A stretch of 64,000 nucleotides of DNA from JAJPXC01 sp964628905. Lineage in GTDB: Bacteria; Bacteroidota; Bacteroidia; Bacteroidales; Muribaculaceae. The position numbers and the translations under genes are program-made. Shown here piece by piece: positions 51,483 through 61,235 of the stretch (position 1 is the stretch's first letter; each line of letters starts with the position of its first letter). Where the stretch lies: contig CAZVNS010000003.1 of assembly GCA_964628905.1 (NCBI GenBank), positions 1 through 64,000 of the forward strand. Reading direction: 5' to 3'. The notes beneath the pieces are model-generated. The model did no database searches. It had not been told where the DNA came from and saw nothing but the letters and a program-made list of their open reading frames with translations.

Positions 51483-51650
51483 CATAAAGACATAAAGACA
51501 TAAAGACATAAAGGGCTTAGAAAAATTTTTTCTCTCAGGGTTCCCATCTTTATGTCCTTTTTGTCTTTATGTCCTTATGTCCTTTATGTCTTTATGTCTT
51601 TATGTATAAAAAATTCTGTCTTTATGTATAAAAATCTGTTTGTCTTTATG
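51483..51650. repeat. 8-bp-period array with inverted copies
   Basis: CATAAAGA occurs four times in tandem (51483-51514, the last copy ending GG). From 51547 on, the reverse complement TCTTTATG recurs at least six times with period 8 to 9 and some spacers. The transcript could fold back in a long stem around a loop with an A5T6 stretch. The AT-rich block stands out from the GC-rich surroundings and reads as a slippage-prone repeat or fold-back. Confidence 0.75.
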
Positions 51651-51683
51651 TATAAAAGTGTTGTAGAGTTGGGCGAAATGTAG

Positions 51684-51691
51684 TAATTTTG
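51684..51691 (+). promoter_or_regulatory. -7 promoter box for the small tail protein
   Basis: TAATTTTG fits the consensus and ends 18 bp before the ATG at 51710. It supports that start over an earlier TTG in frame. Confidence 0.6.
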
Positions 51692-51709
51692 CCCCAAATA
51701 TCCGCACCC

Positions 51710-52027
51710 ATGCAGCGACTGTTAGCCATATTAGCGATTGTAGTGATTTCGGCCCTCGGCTGGAACGCTCGCGCATGGGAGGAGGCCGACCGCGTGCCGC
51801 AGTCCACCGACCGCTCGCAGGTCGACAACGACGGCCCGGAGATTGTGGTGAGCGACGGATGGATCTACGTCAACACCACCCGCCCCATCACCATCAAAAT
51901 CTACTCAATCCTGGGCCAGCTCATCAGACAGGACTCACTCCCGGCCGGCACCTTCCGCCTGCACATGGCCTCGCGCGGCATCTACATACTCAAGGCCGGG
52001 GCCATCACACGCCGCATAACAATTTAA
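51710..52027 (+). CDS. small secreted protein made mostly of a T9SS-like tail
   Basis: 105 residues. A signal peptide (about 1-22, ending A-R-A) precedes a short acidic stretch, and the rest (about 45-105) matches a type IX sorting tail: G-W-I-Y-V-N-T, I-K-I-Y-S-I-L-G-Q-L-I-R, L-P-A-G-T-F-R, and the end R-G-I-Y-I-L-K-A-G. No catalytic or binding domain is left for cargo, which is unusual. It could be a decoy, an anchor or the remnant of a larger gene. Confidence 0.8.
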   Translation: MQRLLAILAIVVISALGWNARAWEEADRVPQSTDRSQVDNDGPEIVVSDGWIYVNTTRPITIKIYSILGQLIRQDSLPAGTFRLHMASRGIYILKAGAITRRITI

Positions 52028-52092
52028 CCCAGTCAGTTGTTAGCTACTATACAGGCACTGACAATTGACAACCCTCATAACCACACCACACA

Positions 52093-52656
52093 ATGAAACC
52101 CTCATACATATTCCTGGCCGACGGCTTTGAAGAAATCGAAGCCCTCGGCACCGTCGACCTGCTGCGCCGCGCGGGCATGACCGTAGTGACTGTGTCAATC
52201 ACCGGACAAACCACCGTGACCGGCGCCCACGGCGTGGCCACAGTGGCCGAGATGCTCTACGAAGAGCTCCCCGCCGACGCCGACGCCGAATGGCTCATCT
52301 GCCCCGGCGGACTCCCCGGAGCCGCCACCCTCGGCTCTTACCAGCCCTTAGGCCGACTCATAGTCGACAACCTCCGCTCAGGCAAGAGCAAGATCGCAGC
52401 CATCTGCGCCGCCCCAGCCATGGTGCTCTACCCATTAGGGATACTCGACGGCCAGACAGCCACATGCTACCCCGGGTGTGAAGCCGGCCTGGGCCGCACC
52501 GACTGGGACACAAAGCGCCGCGTCGTGGCCACCGACACCATCATCACAGCCAACGGCCCCTCGTCGGCCATCCCCTTCGCCTTAGCCATCATCGCCAACA
52601 CCCTCGGCGAGGAGAAAGCCCGCGAGATTGGCCAGGGCACACTCTACTACATGTAA
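52093..52656 (+). CDS. DJ-1/PfpI family protein
   Basis: 187 residues with the flavodoxin-like DJ-1 fold. The reactive Cys is C105 in A-A-I-C-A-A-P-A, and a Glu in G-F-E-E-I-E (11-16) is the partner residue. L-I-C-P-G-G-L-P-G (68-76) is the oxyanion loop. Family members act as glyoxalase/deglycase or stress proteins. It stands alone between the tail protein and cvpA. Confidence 0.92.
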   Translation: MKPSYIFLADGFEEIEALGTVDLLRRAGMTVVTVSITGQTTVTGAHGVATVAEMLYEELPADADAEWLICPGGLPGAATLGSYQPLGRLIVDNLRSGKSKIAAICAAPAMVLYPLGILDGQTATCYPGCEAGLGRTDWDTKRRVVATDTIITANGPSSAIPFALAIIANTLGEEKAREIGQGTLYYM

Positions 52657-52677
52657 ACACCTCAAGCTGAGCCGAAC

Positions 52678-53196
52678 ATGTCAAGTATCGACGTGCTCAT
52701 AGTGGCGGTATTCGCCGCATCGCTCCTCTTCGGGCTCTACAAGGGACTGATAGCCCAATTAGGCTTCGTGGGGGGTATCGTGGCCGGCATAGCCGCTTGC
52801 CGGCTCTTAGGCCAGCCGGCCGCCGCCCTGCTGGCACATCTCACGGGCGCCGATCCCGGCAGCCCCGTCGACGCCTACATAGACTCGACTGTGGCCAATA
52901 TCGTGCTGTTTATCATCGTGTTCACAGCTGTGGTATGGCTTTCGCGCCTGCTTCGCACCATAGCCAGCGCCTTGTGCCTGAGCATCGCCGACCGTGTTGG
53001 CGGCATGCTTTTCTCGCTGTTCAGCTGGCTGCTGGTGCTATCGCTGCTGATGAACATCTGGCAGGCCATCAACCCCGACGAGAGCCTCTCCTCCAAGGGT
53101 AAGCTCAACGACGGCCGCGCCGTAAGGTCGATGCTCGACTTCGCACCCGACGTGCTCGGCAGCAAGTCACCGCGTCAACTATTCAGTCGGCAGTGA
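52678..53196 (+). CDS. CvpA family membrane protein
   Basis: 172 residues with about four membrane segments: V-A-V-F-A-A-S-L-L-F-G-L-Y-K-G-L-I and A-D-R-V-G-G-M-L-F-S-L-F near 103-115. This is the CvpA/colicin V production protein layout. The function of the family is not well settled; envelope integrity is likely. It is followed 22 bp later by sufB. Confidence 0.85.
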   Translation: MSSIDVLIVAVFAASLLFGLYKGLIAQLGFVGGIVAGIAACRLLGQPAAALLAHLTGADPGSPVDAYIDSTVANIVLFIIVFTAVVWLSRLLRTIASALCLSIADRVGGMLFSLFSWLLVLSLLMNIWQAINPDESLSSKGKLNDGRAVRSMLDFAPDVLGSKSPRQLFSRQ

Positions 53197-53218
53197 CGTT
53201 ATCAAATAAATCGTCATA

Positions 53219-54700
<1,482 letters not shown>

Positions 54701-54714
54701 GTCAAGCTAAGTGG

Positions 54715-54755
54715 TTAAAGTCCTTAACGACCTTAAAGTCCTTAAAGTCCTTAAC
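54715..54755. repeat. 9-bp tandem repeat between sufB and sufC
   Basis: TTAAAGTCC repeats four times at 54715, 54724 (as TTAACGACC), 54733 and 54742, then TTAAC. Around 54840 a second A-rich run repeats AAAACTCAA. No function is evident; it lies in the spacer inside the suf operon. Confidence 0.7.
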
Positions 54756-54880
54756 TACTGTCGAGCCTCCAAGAGCGCGAAGCTGTCCAGTTCAAGCGCA
54801 CCGCGCATGCAATCGCATTCGCCATCCCCGGCAACTCTCAAAACTTAAAAACTCAAACTCAAAAACTCAATATACTAACT

Positions 54881-55642
54881 ATGTTATTGCAAGTTAGAAA
54901 CCTCCATGCCGGCATCGAAGGCAAAGAAATACTCAAAGGTGTAAACCTCGACATCCGTCCCGGCGAGGTCCACGCCATCATGGGTCCCAACGGCTCAGGC
55001 AAGTCGACCCTGTCGGGAGTGCTCGCCGGCGACCCCCGCCTCACCGTAACCGAAGGCACAGCCACATTCTGCGGCAAGGACCTGCTGAGCCTCTCCCCCG
55101 AGGACCGCAGCCACGAGGGGTTGTTCCTATCGTTCCAATACCCGGTCGAAATCCCCGGAGTGTCGATGGTCAACTTCATGCGCGCGGCCGTCAACGCCAA
55201 GCGCGCCTACCTCCACGAGGAGCCCCTGAGCGCCAGCGGATTCCTCAAGCTCATGCGCCAAAAGCGCGCCATCGTCGAGCTTGACAACAAACTCGCCTCG
55301 CGCTCAGTCAACGAAGGCTTCTCAGGTGGGGAGAAGAAGCGCAACGAAATCTTCCAGATGGCTGTGCTCGAACCCAAGCTGTCAATCCTCGACGAGACCG
55401 ACTCCGGACTCGACATCGACGCCCTGCGCATCGTGGCCGGCGGAGTCAACAAGCTCAAGACCGACCGCAACGCCACCATCGTAATCACCCACTACCAGCG
55501 ACTACTCGACTACATCCGCCCCGACTTCGTACACATCCTCTATAAAGGGCGCATCGTCAAGACCGGCGGCCCCGACCTGGCCCTCGAACTCGAAGAGCGC
55601 GGATATGACTGGATTAAGGAGCAAGAAGACACCTCACGATGA
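54881..55642 (+). CDS. sufC: Fe-S assembly ATPase SufC
   Basis: 253 residues, ABC-type ATPase. Walker A G-P-N-G-S-G-K-S (36-43), signature F-S-G-G-E-K-K-R-N-E (about 147-156) and Walker B L-S-I-L-D-E-T-D-S-G-L-D (about 167-178). It powers the SufBCD scaffold. It overlaps sufD by 4 bp (ATGA). Confidence 0.97.
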   Translation: MLLQVRNLHAGIEGKEILKGVNLDIRPGEVHAIMGPNGSGKSTLSGVLAGDPRLTVTEGTATFCGKDLLSLSPEDRSHEGLFLSFQYPVEIPGVSMVNFMRAAVNAKRAYLHEEPLSASGFLKLMRQKRAIVELDNKLASRSVNEGFSGGEKKRNEIFQMAVLEPKLSILDETDSGLDIDALRIVAGGVNKLKTDRNATIVITHYQRLLDYIRPDFVHILYKGRIVKTGGPDLALELEERGYDWIKEQEDTSR

Positions 55643-57003
55643 ACGCTTTACAACAATATATAGCCCTCTACGACGACAACCGGCAGGCCATCGACGCCCA
55701 CAGTGCCGAGGCCCTAAACCGTCGACGCCCGCAAGCACGCGAGGCACTCGACGGCAAGCGGCTGCCAATACGCACCGACGAGGGGCATGAGAAAACCGAC
55801 GTGGCCGAGATGTTCGCCCCCGACTATGGCGTCAACATCAACCGCATGAACCTGCCGGTCGACATCGCCGCCACATTCCGCTGCGACGTGCCCAACATCA
55901 GCACCCTCCTGGGAGTGGTGGTCAACGACAAGTTTGTAGCCACCGACTCACTGACCCGCAACTGCCCCGAGGGACTCACCGTGATGTCACTCGCACAAGC
56001 CGCACGGGAGCTGCCCGAGTTGGTGGAGCGCTACTATGGCCGCATCGCCCCGCTGACCGACGTCCCCACGGCACTCAACGCCATGCTGCTGCAGGATGGC
56101 GTGTTCATCCACGCCGCCCGCGGCTTCCGGAGCGACCGCGCCGTGCAGATAGTCAACATCTTCCACTCCCCCACCCCGTTAGTGGCCATGCGCCGCATCG
56201 TAGTGGCACTGGAGGAGGATGCCGAGTTGCAAGTGCTGGTTTGCGACCACACCCAGGACGGCGAGCAGCACTATCTGTCGTCGCAGGTGGTGGAGCTTTA
56301 CACCGCCCGCGGAGCCAAGCTCGACTATTACGACCTTGAGGAGACATCGCCGCTGACCTCGCGCATGAGCCAGCTCTACGCCGCACAAGCCGAAGGGTCA
56401 ACACTGCTGGTCAACTGCTCGACACTAACCGCCGGCACCACCCGCAACGAGTTCAGCGTAAGCCTCGACGGCCCCCATTGCGACACGCGCCTTGCCGGCA
56501 TGGTCACCGCCTCAGGGAGAATGCATGTCGACAACTCATCGTCGATCGTACACTCCGCTGAGAGCTGCCACTCCGACCAACTGTTTAAATACGTGCTCGA
56601 CGAGGAGTCGACCGGAGCCTTCGAGGGGTCGATTACCGTCACCCCCCGCGGCCGCTTCACCGAGGCTTACCAGAGCAACCGCAACCTCCTGGCCAGCACC
56701 GGTGCACACATGCACACCAAGCCCCAGCTGCTGATATTCAACGACGACGTGAAGTGCTCGCACGGCGCCACCACCGGTCAGCTCGACCAGCAGGCACTCT
56801 TCTATATGCGCACCCGCGGCATACCCTACGCCCAGGCACGCACAATGCTGATGCAGGCCTTCATGGCCGACGTGGTCGACACCGTGCGCCTGGAGTCGCT
56901 CCGCGACCGGCTGCACCACCTCGTAGAGAACCGCCTGGCGGGCCGCGAAGCCTCCTGCCAGACCTGCCACCAAGGATGCACCAAATCAAAAGCCAATGAT
57001 TGA
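55639..57003 (+). CDS. sufD: Fe-S cluster assembly protein SufD
   Basis: 454 residues, related to SufB. The beta-helix core includes G-V-F-I-H-A-A-R-G near 155, and the C-terminus holds the conserved H-T-K-P-Q-L-L-I-F-N-D-D-V-K-C-S-H-G-A-T (about 362-381), then R-G-I-P-Y-A-Q-A. The tail C-x-x-C-x3-C (C-Q-T-C-H-Q-G-C) is an unusual Cys cluster at the very end. It overlaps sufS by 8 bp. Confidence 0.94.
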   Translation: MNALQQYIALYDDNRQAIDAHSAEALNRRRPQAREALDGKRLPIRTDEGHEKTDVAEMFAPDYGVNINRMNLPVDIAATFRCDVPNISTLLGVVVNDKFVATDSLTRNCPEGLTVMSLAQAARELPELVERYYGRIAPLTDVPTALNAMLLQDGVFIHAARGFRSDRAVQIVNIFHSPTPLVAMRRIVVALEEDAELQVLVCDHTQDGEQHYLSSQVVELYTARGAKLDYYDLEETSPLTSRMSQLYAAQAEGSTLLVNCSTLTAGTTRNEFSVSLDGPHCDTRLAGMVTASGRMHVDNSSSIVHSAESCHSDQLFKYVLDEESTGAFEGSITVTPRGRFTEAYQSNRNLLASTGAHMHTKPQLLIFNDDVKCSHGATTGQLDQQALFYMRTRGIPYAQARTMLMQAFMADVVDTVRLESLRDRLHHLVENRLAGREASCQTCHQGCTKSKAND

Positions 57004-58210
57004 CGTAGCAAAAATCCGAGAGGACTTCCCGATACTCACCAAAACCGTATACGGCAAGCCGTTGATATATCTCGACAACACCGCCACCACGCAGACCCCC
57101 CGCGCCGTGGTCGATGCCATCGCCCACTCCTACTACAACGCCAAGGCCAACGTGCACCGCGGCACATTCCACATGGCCCAGATGGCCACCGAGGCCATGG
57201 AAGCCACCCGCTCGCGCGTGGCCAGCATGATCAACGCCCCCGACCGCAGCTCCATCATATTCACCCGCGGCTCCACCGAGAGCATCAACCTCGTGGCCTC
57301 AAGCTACGGCCAGCTCATGGCTGACGGCGCTGAAATCATCCTCACGGTGATGGAGCACCACGCCAACATCGTGCCTTGGCAGCTGTTGCAATCACGCAAG
57401 CCATTGACCATCAAAGTAGCGCCCATACATCCCGACGGCTCGCTCGACCTCGACGTATACCGCTCACTGTTTACCGAGCGCACAGCCCTTGTGTCGGTGG
57501 CCCATGTGTCCAACGTGCTCGGCACCGTCAACCCGGTCAAGGAAATGATCGCCGAGGCCCACGCCCATGGAGTGCCCGCGCTCGTCGACGGCGCCCAGGC
57601 CATAGCCCACATGCGGGTCGACGTGCAGGATCTCGACGCCGACTTCTACGCCTTCTCATCCCATAAGATGTACGGCCCATCAGGCATCGGCGTGCTGTAT
57701 GGGCGCCGCTCCCTGCTCGAAAAGATGCCCCCCTACCAGGGAGGAGGCGAGATGATCGGCCATGTGAGCTTCGACGGCACCACGTTCGCCGAACTCCCCT
57801 ACAAATTCGAGGCCGGCACACCCGACTTTGTCGACATCGCCGCCCTCAACACCGCCATCAAATACATGGACAGCGTTGGCGTAGAACAGATTAACGCCCA
57901 TGAGCAGGAACTACTCCGCTACGCCACCGAGCGGATGATGGAGATACCCGGCATGCGTATCTTCGGTACCGCACCCGGCAAGGAAGCCATAATATCATTC
58001 CTGATAGGCCATGCCCACCACTTCGACACCGGCACACTGCTCGACAAGCTCGGCGTGGCTGTGCGCACCGGCCACCACTGCGCCCAGCCTCTGATGCAGT
58101 CCTTAGGCATCGAGGGGTGCGTCCGCGCATCGTTTGCCATGTACAATACCCGCGAGGAAGTCGACCAATTCGTGGCCGCCATCCACCGCATACTCCCATT
58201 ACTTCAATAG
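56996..58210 (+). CDS. sufS: cysteine desulfurase SufS
   Basis: 404 residues, a PLP enzyme that takes sulfur from cysteine for Fe-S clusters. The PLP Lys is K234 in S-S-H-K-M-Y-G-P, the active Cys is C372 in R-T-G-H-H-C-A-Q-P, and the A-N-V-H-R-G loop is at 61-66. It closes the suf operon; no sufE or sufU lies next to it, so the sulfur acceptor must be encoded elsewhere. Confidence 0.96.
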   Translation: MIDVAKIREDFPILTKTVYGKPLIYLDNTATTQTPRAVVDAIAHSYYNAKANVHRGTFHMAQMATEAMEATRSRVASMINAPDRSSIIFTRGSTESINLVASSYGQLMADGAEIILTVMEHHANIVPWQLLQSRKPLTIKVAPIHPDGSLDLDVYRSLFTERTALVSVAHVSNVLGTVNPVKEMIAEAHAHGVPALVDGAQAIAHMRVDVQDLDADFYAFSSHKMYGPSGIGVLYGRRSLLEKMPPYQGGGEMIGHVSFDGTTFAELPYKFEAGTPDFVDIAALNTAIKYMDSVGVEQINAHEQELLRYATERMMEIPGMRIFGTAPGKEAIISFLIGHAHHFDTGTLLDKLGVAVRTGHHCAQPLMQSLGIEGCVRASFAMYNTREEVDQFVAAIHRILPLLQ

Positions 58211-58247
58211 GCGTACACAATAAATCGCCCAAAATTGAGTTATAGAT

Positions 58248-58281
58248 AATAGCGTCACTCCACAATGGGTGTGACGCTATT
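58248..58281 (+). promoter_or_regulatory. stem-loop just before porV
   Basis: AATAGCGTCAC (58248-58258) and GTGACGCTATT (58271-58281) form an 11-bp stem, 10 bp before the porV start. It lies after sufS and could end the suf transcript or control porV translation. No T run follows, and no promoter box is seen between the genes. Confidence 0.55.
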
Positions 58282-58291
58282 ATAAATAAAA

Positions 58292-59491
58292 ATGATGAAG
58301 ACACTTAGCAAGATAGTAATCCTGTGCCTGATGGCCATCACAGCCATCGAGGCTTCGGCTCAGAAGAGCGAATTTAACCCCGTGGAGACCGGCGTGACCT
58401 CGCTGAGCATCGCTCCCGACGCTCGCGGAGCTTCGATGGGCGACCTTGGCGCCGCCACCGAGCCCGACGCCAACTCCCAATACTGGAACCCGTCGAAATA
58501 CGCCTTTGCATACTCCCAGGGTGGCGTAGCCCTGAGCTACACCCCTTGGTTGCGCAAACTCGTCAACGACATCTTCCTGGCCAACCTCTCAGGCTACTGG
58601 AAGCTCGGCTCGCAGGACAACCAGGCCATCTCGGCCTCGCTCCGCTACTTCTCGCTTGGCGAGGTGACTACGAGCGACCTCGAAGGCGTGGCCGCGCAGT
58701 CGCTCAACCCTTATGAAATGTCGTTCGACGTGGGCTACTCGCGCAAGCTGTCAGAGAAATTCTCGATGGGCGTAGTGTTCCGCTACATCTACTCCGACCT
58801 GGGATTTTCCGACTCCTACGCCGGCGATCAGACCACCGGGGCATCAGCCTTCTCAGCCGACATCTCGGGCTACTACACCACCTTCCCCATCATCGGCCGC
58901 AACGAGTGCCAGTGGTCATGGGGTTGGAACATCTCGAACATCGGTTCGAAGGTGTCGTTCAACAACGGTGAGGATCCCGCATTCCTCCCCACCAACCTGC
59001 GCTTGGGCACCACATTCATGTTTCCCCTGGCCGACTACCACACCCTGGCCCTGTCGCTCGACCTGAACAAGCTGCTCGTGCCCACCAAGCCCCGCCGTCA
59101 GGACTACGCCGATGGCACCGAGGGCGATCAGGAGTGGCTCGACGCCACCGAGGATTGGAAGAACATGTCGTCAATCACAGGTATCTTCAAGTCGTTCTCC
59201 GACGCCCCCGGTGGATTTAAGGAGGAGCTTCGCGAGATCACCTTCTCGCTCGGTGCCGAGTACGCCTACAACAACCAGTTCTTCGTGCGCGCCGGCTACT
59301 ACTATGAGAATGAGTTCAAGGGCAACCGCAAATACTTCGGCCTCGGAGCCGGCTTCTCGCTCAACGTAGTGCGTCTCGACGCATCGTATATGCTCGCCAC
59401 CGCCCAGACCTCACCCCTTGACCAGACCCTGCGCTTCACCCTGACATTCGACATGGACGGCCTGCGCGACATCCTCGGCAAGCGCCGCTAA
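58292..59491 (+). CDS. porV: type IX secretion outer membrane protein PorV
   Basis: 399 residues. A signal peptide (about 1-24, ending A-S-A) precedes a predicted 14-stranded outer membrane barrel of the FadL type. The start of the mature protein N-P-V-E-T-G-V-T-S-L-S-I-A-P-D-A-R-G-A-S and W-N-P-S-K-Y-A-F are PorV hallmarks. PorV carries type IX cargo from the translocon to the PorU sortase and anchor. porU, often upstream of porV, is absent here. ispF follows 15 bp later. Confidence 0.92.
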   Translation: MMKTLSKIVILCLMAITAIEASAQKSEFNPVETGVTSLSIAPDARGASMGDLGAATEPDANSQYWNPSKYAFAYSQGGVALSYTPWLRKLVNDIFLANLSGYWKLGSQDNQAISASLRYFSLGEVTTSDLEGVAAQSLNPYEMSFDVGYSRKLSEKFSMGVVFRYIYSDLGFSDSYAGDQTTGASAFSADISGYYTTFPIIGRNECQWSWGWNISNIGSKVSFNNGEDPAFLPTNLRLGTTFMFPLADYHTLALSLDLNKLLVPTKPRRQDYADGTEGDQEWLDATEDWKNMSSITGIFKSFSDAPGGFKEELREITFSLGAEYAYNNQFFVRAGYYYENEFKGNRKYFGLGAGFSLNVVRLDASYMLATAQTSPLDQTLRFTLTFDMDGLRDILGKRR

Positions 59492-59506
59492 CCCCCACTC
59501 ACCCAA

Positions 59507-59995
59507 ATGCCACCACGTATCGGACAAGGATATGATGTGCACAAGCTCGTGGCCGACCGCGAGCTTTGGCTTTGTGGGGTCAACGTGCCCTACCACTTGG
59601 GGCTGCTGGGACACAGCGACGCCGACGTGGCACTCCACGCCCTGTGCGACGCCCTGCTCGGAGCCGGCGCCCTAGGCGACATCGGCGCCCACTTCCCCGA
59701 CACCGACCCCCGCTACAAAGGCGTGGACTCGCGTCTGCTGCTGCGCACAGTGGCCTCAATGCTCGCCGAGCGGGGCTACACAGTGGCCAACGTCGACGTC
59801 ACCATCATAGCCCAGGCCCCCAAGCTCCGCCCATATATCGAGCAGATGCGCACCACCGTAGCCGCTGACCTCGGCATAGACATCGACTGCGTGTCAGTCA
59901 AAGCCACCACCACCGAGCATCTCGGCTTCACCGGCCGCGGCGAGGGGATAGCAGCCCAAGCCGTAGCCCTAATATACAAAAACCCAAACATCTAA
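59507..59995 (+). CDS. ispF: 2-C-methyl-D-erythritol 2,4-cyclodiphosphate synthase
   Basis: 162 residues. It closes the cyclodiphosphate in the MEP isoprenoid pathway. Metal ligands D10 and H12 (G-Y-D-V-H) and H44 are visible, with G-H-S-D-A-D (35-40), G-D-I-G-x-H-F-P-D-T-D (about 57-67) and the C-terminal T-T-E-x-L-G-F-T-G-R-G-E-G-I-A. It is 15 bp after porV. Confidence 0.96.
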   Translation: MPPRIGQGYDVHKLVADRELWLCGVNVPYHLGLLGHSDADVALHALCDALLGAGALGDIGAHFPDTDPRYKGVDSRLLLRTVASMLAERGYTVANVDVTIIAQAPKLRPYIEQMRTTVAADLGIDIDCVSVKATTTEHLGFTGRGEGIAAQAVALIYKNPNI

Positions 59996-60026
59996 ACTTC
60001 AGATATATACAACCTACATTATTGAA

Positions 60027-61235
60027 ATGTCAAAAGTAATCATCATCGGCGCCGGCGGCGTCGGCACTGTGGCAGCCCACAAGTGCGCACAGAACCCCCA
60101 GATATTCAACGAAATAGTGATCGCCTCACGCACACGCTCAAAATGCGACGCAATAGCCAAGGCCATCAACAGCCCTAACGTCACCACCGACCAAGTCGAC
60201 GCTGACTCCGTGGAGCAGCTCGTTGAACTCTTCAACCGCCACCGCCCCGACATGGTGATCAACGTGGCCCTCCCCTACCAGGACCTCACCATCATGGAGG
60301 CTTGCCTACAGTGCGGCGTCAACTACCTCGACACCGCCAACTACGAGCCTAAAGATGAGGCACACTTCGAGTACTCATGGCAGTGGGCCTACCGCGAGCG
60401 CTTCGAGAAGGCAGGCCTGACCGCCATACTCGGCTGCGGCTTCGACCCCGGAGTGTCTGGCGTGTTCACAGCCTATGCCGCCAAGCACTACTTCTCAGAG
60501 ATGGAGCACCTCGACATCGTAGACTGCAACGCCGGCGACCATGGCAAAGCCTTCGCCACCAACTTCAACCCCGAGATCAACATCCGCGAGATCACCCAGA
60601 ACGGCCGCTACTACCTCGATGGCAAGTGGGTGACCACCAAGCCCCTGGAGATACACGCACCGCTGACTTACCCCAACATCGGTCCCCGCGACTCCTACCT
60701 GCTCTACCACGAGGAGCTCGAGTCGCTGGTGCAGAACTTCCCCACCATCAAGCGTGCCCGCTTCTGGATGACCTTCGGCCAGGAATACCTTACACACCTG
60801 CGCGTGATCCAGAACATCGGCATGTCCCGCATCGACGAGGTGGACTACAACGGCACCAAGATCGTGCCACTGCAATTCCTCAAAGCCGTGCTCCCCAACC
60901 CCCAAGACCTGGGCGAGAACTACCACGGCGAGACCTCAATCGGCTGCCGCATCTCCGGCAAGGACAAAGAGGGCAAACCCCTGACTTACTACATATACAA
61001 CAATTGCAGCCACGAGGCAGCCTACCGCGAGACCGGCATGCAGGCCGTGAGCTACACCACCGGCGTGCCCGCCATGACCGGAGCCATGATGTTCCTCACC
61101 GGCAAGTGGGTGAAGCCCGGCGTGCACAACGTCGAGGAATTTGATCCCGACCCCTTCCTGGCCTTCCTGGCCGAGCAAGGCCTCCCCTGGCACGAAGTGA
61201 TCAACTCCGACCTTGAAGTCGATAAAATCAACTAA
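60027..61235 (+). CDS. carboxynorspermidine synthase / saccharopine dehydrogenase family
   Basis: 402 residues. The NAD(P) site G-A-G-G-V-G-T-V-A (about 8-16) and G-C-G-F-D-P-G-V-S-G-V-F-T (about 136-148) are typical of carboxy(nor)spermidine dehydrogenase, which joins putrescine or diaminopropane to aspartate semialdehyde in spermidine synthesis. Most Bacteroidales use this route. The stop codon touches the permease start. Confidence 0.9.
   Translation: MSKVIIIGAGGVGTVAAHKCAQNPQIFNEIVIASRTRSKCDAIAKAINSPNVTTDQVDADSVEQLVELFNRHRPDMVINVALPYQDLTIMEACLQCGVNYLDTANYEPKDEAHFEYSWQWAYRERFEKAGLTAILGCGFDPGVSGVFTAYAAKHYFSEMEHLDIVDCNAGDHGKAFATNFNPEINIREITQNGRYYLDGKWVTTKPLEIHAPLTYPNIGPRDSYLLYHEELESLVQNFPTIKRARFWMTFGQEYLTHLRVIQNIGMSRIDEVDYNGTKIVPLQFLKAVLPNPQDLGENYHGETSIGCRISGKDKEGKPLTYYIYNNCSHEAAYRETGMQAVSYTTGVPAMTGAMMFLTGKWVKPGVHNVEEFDPDPFLAFLAEQGLPWHEVINSDLEVDKIN

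Noticed and set aside
60377..61144. 255-codon frame inside the carboxynorspermidine synthase gene
   Set aside because: Arg/Pro/His-rich out-of-frame translation of the conserved gene.
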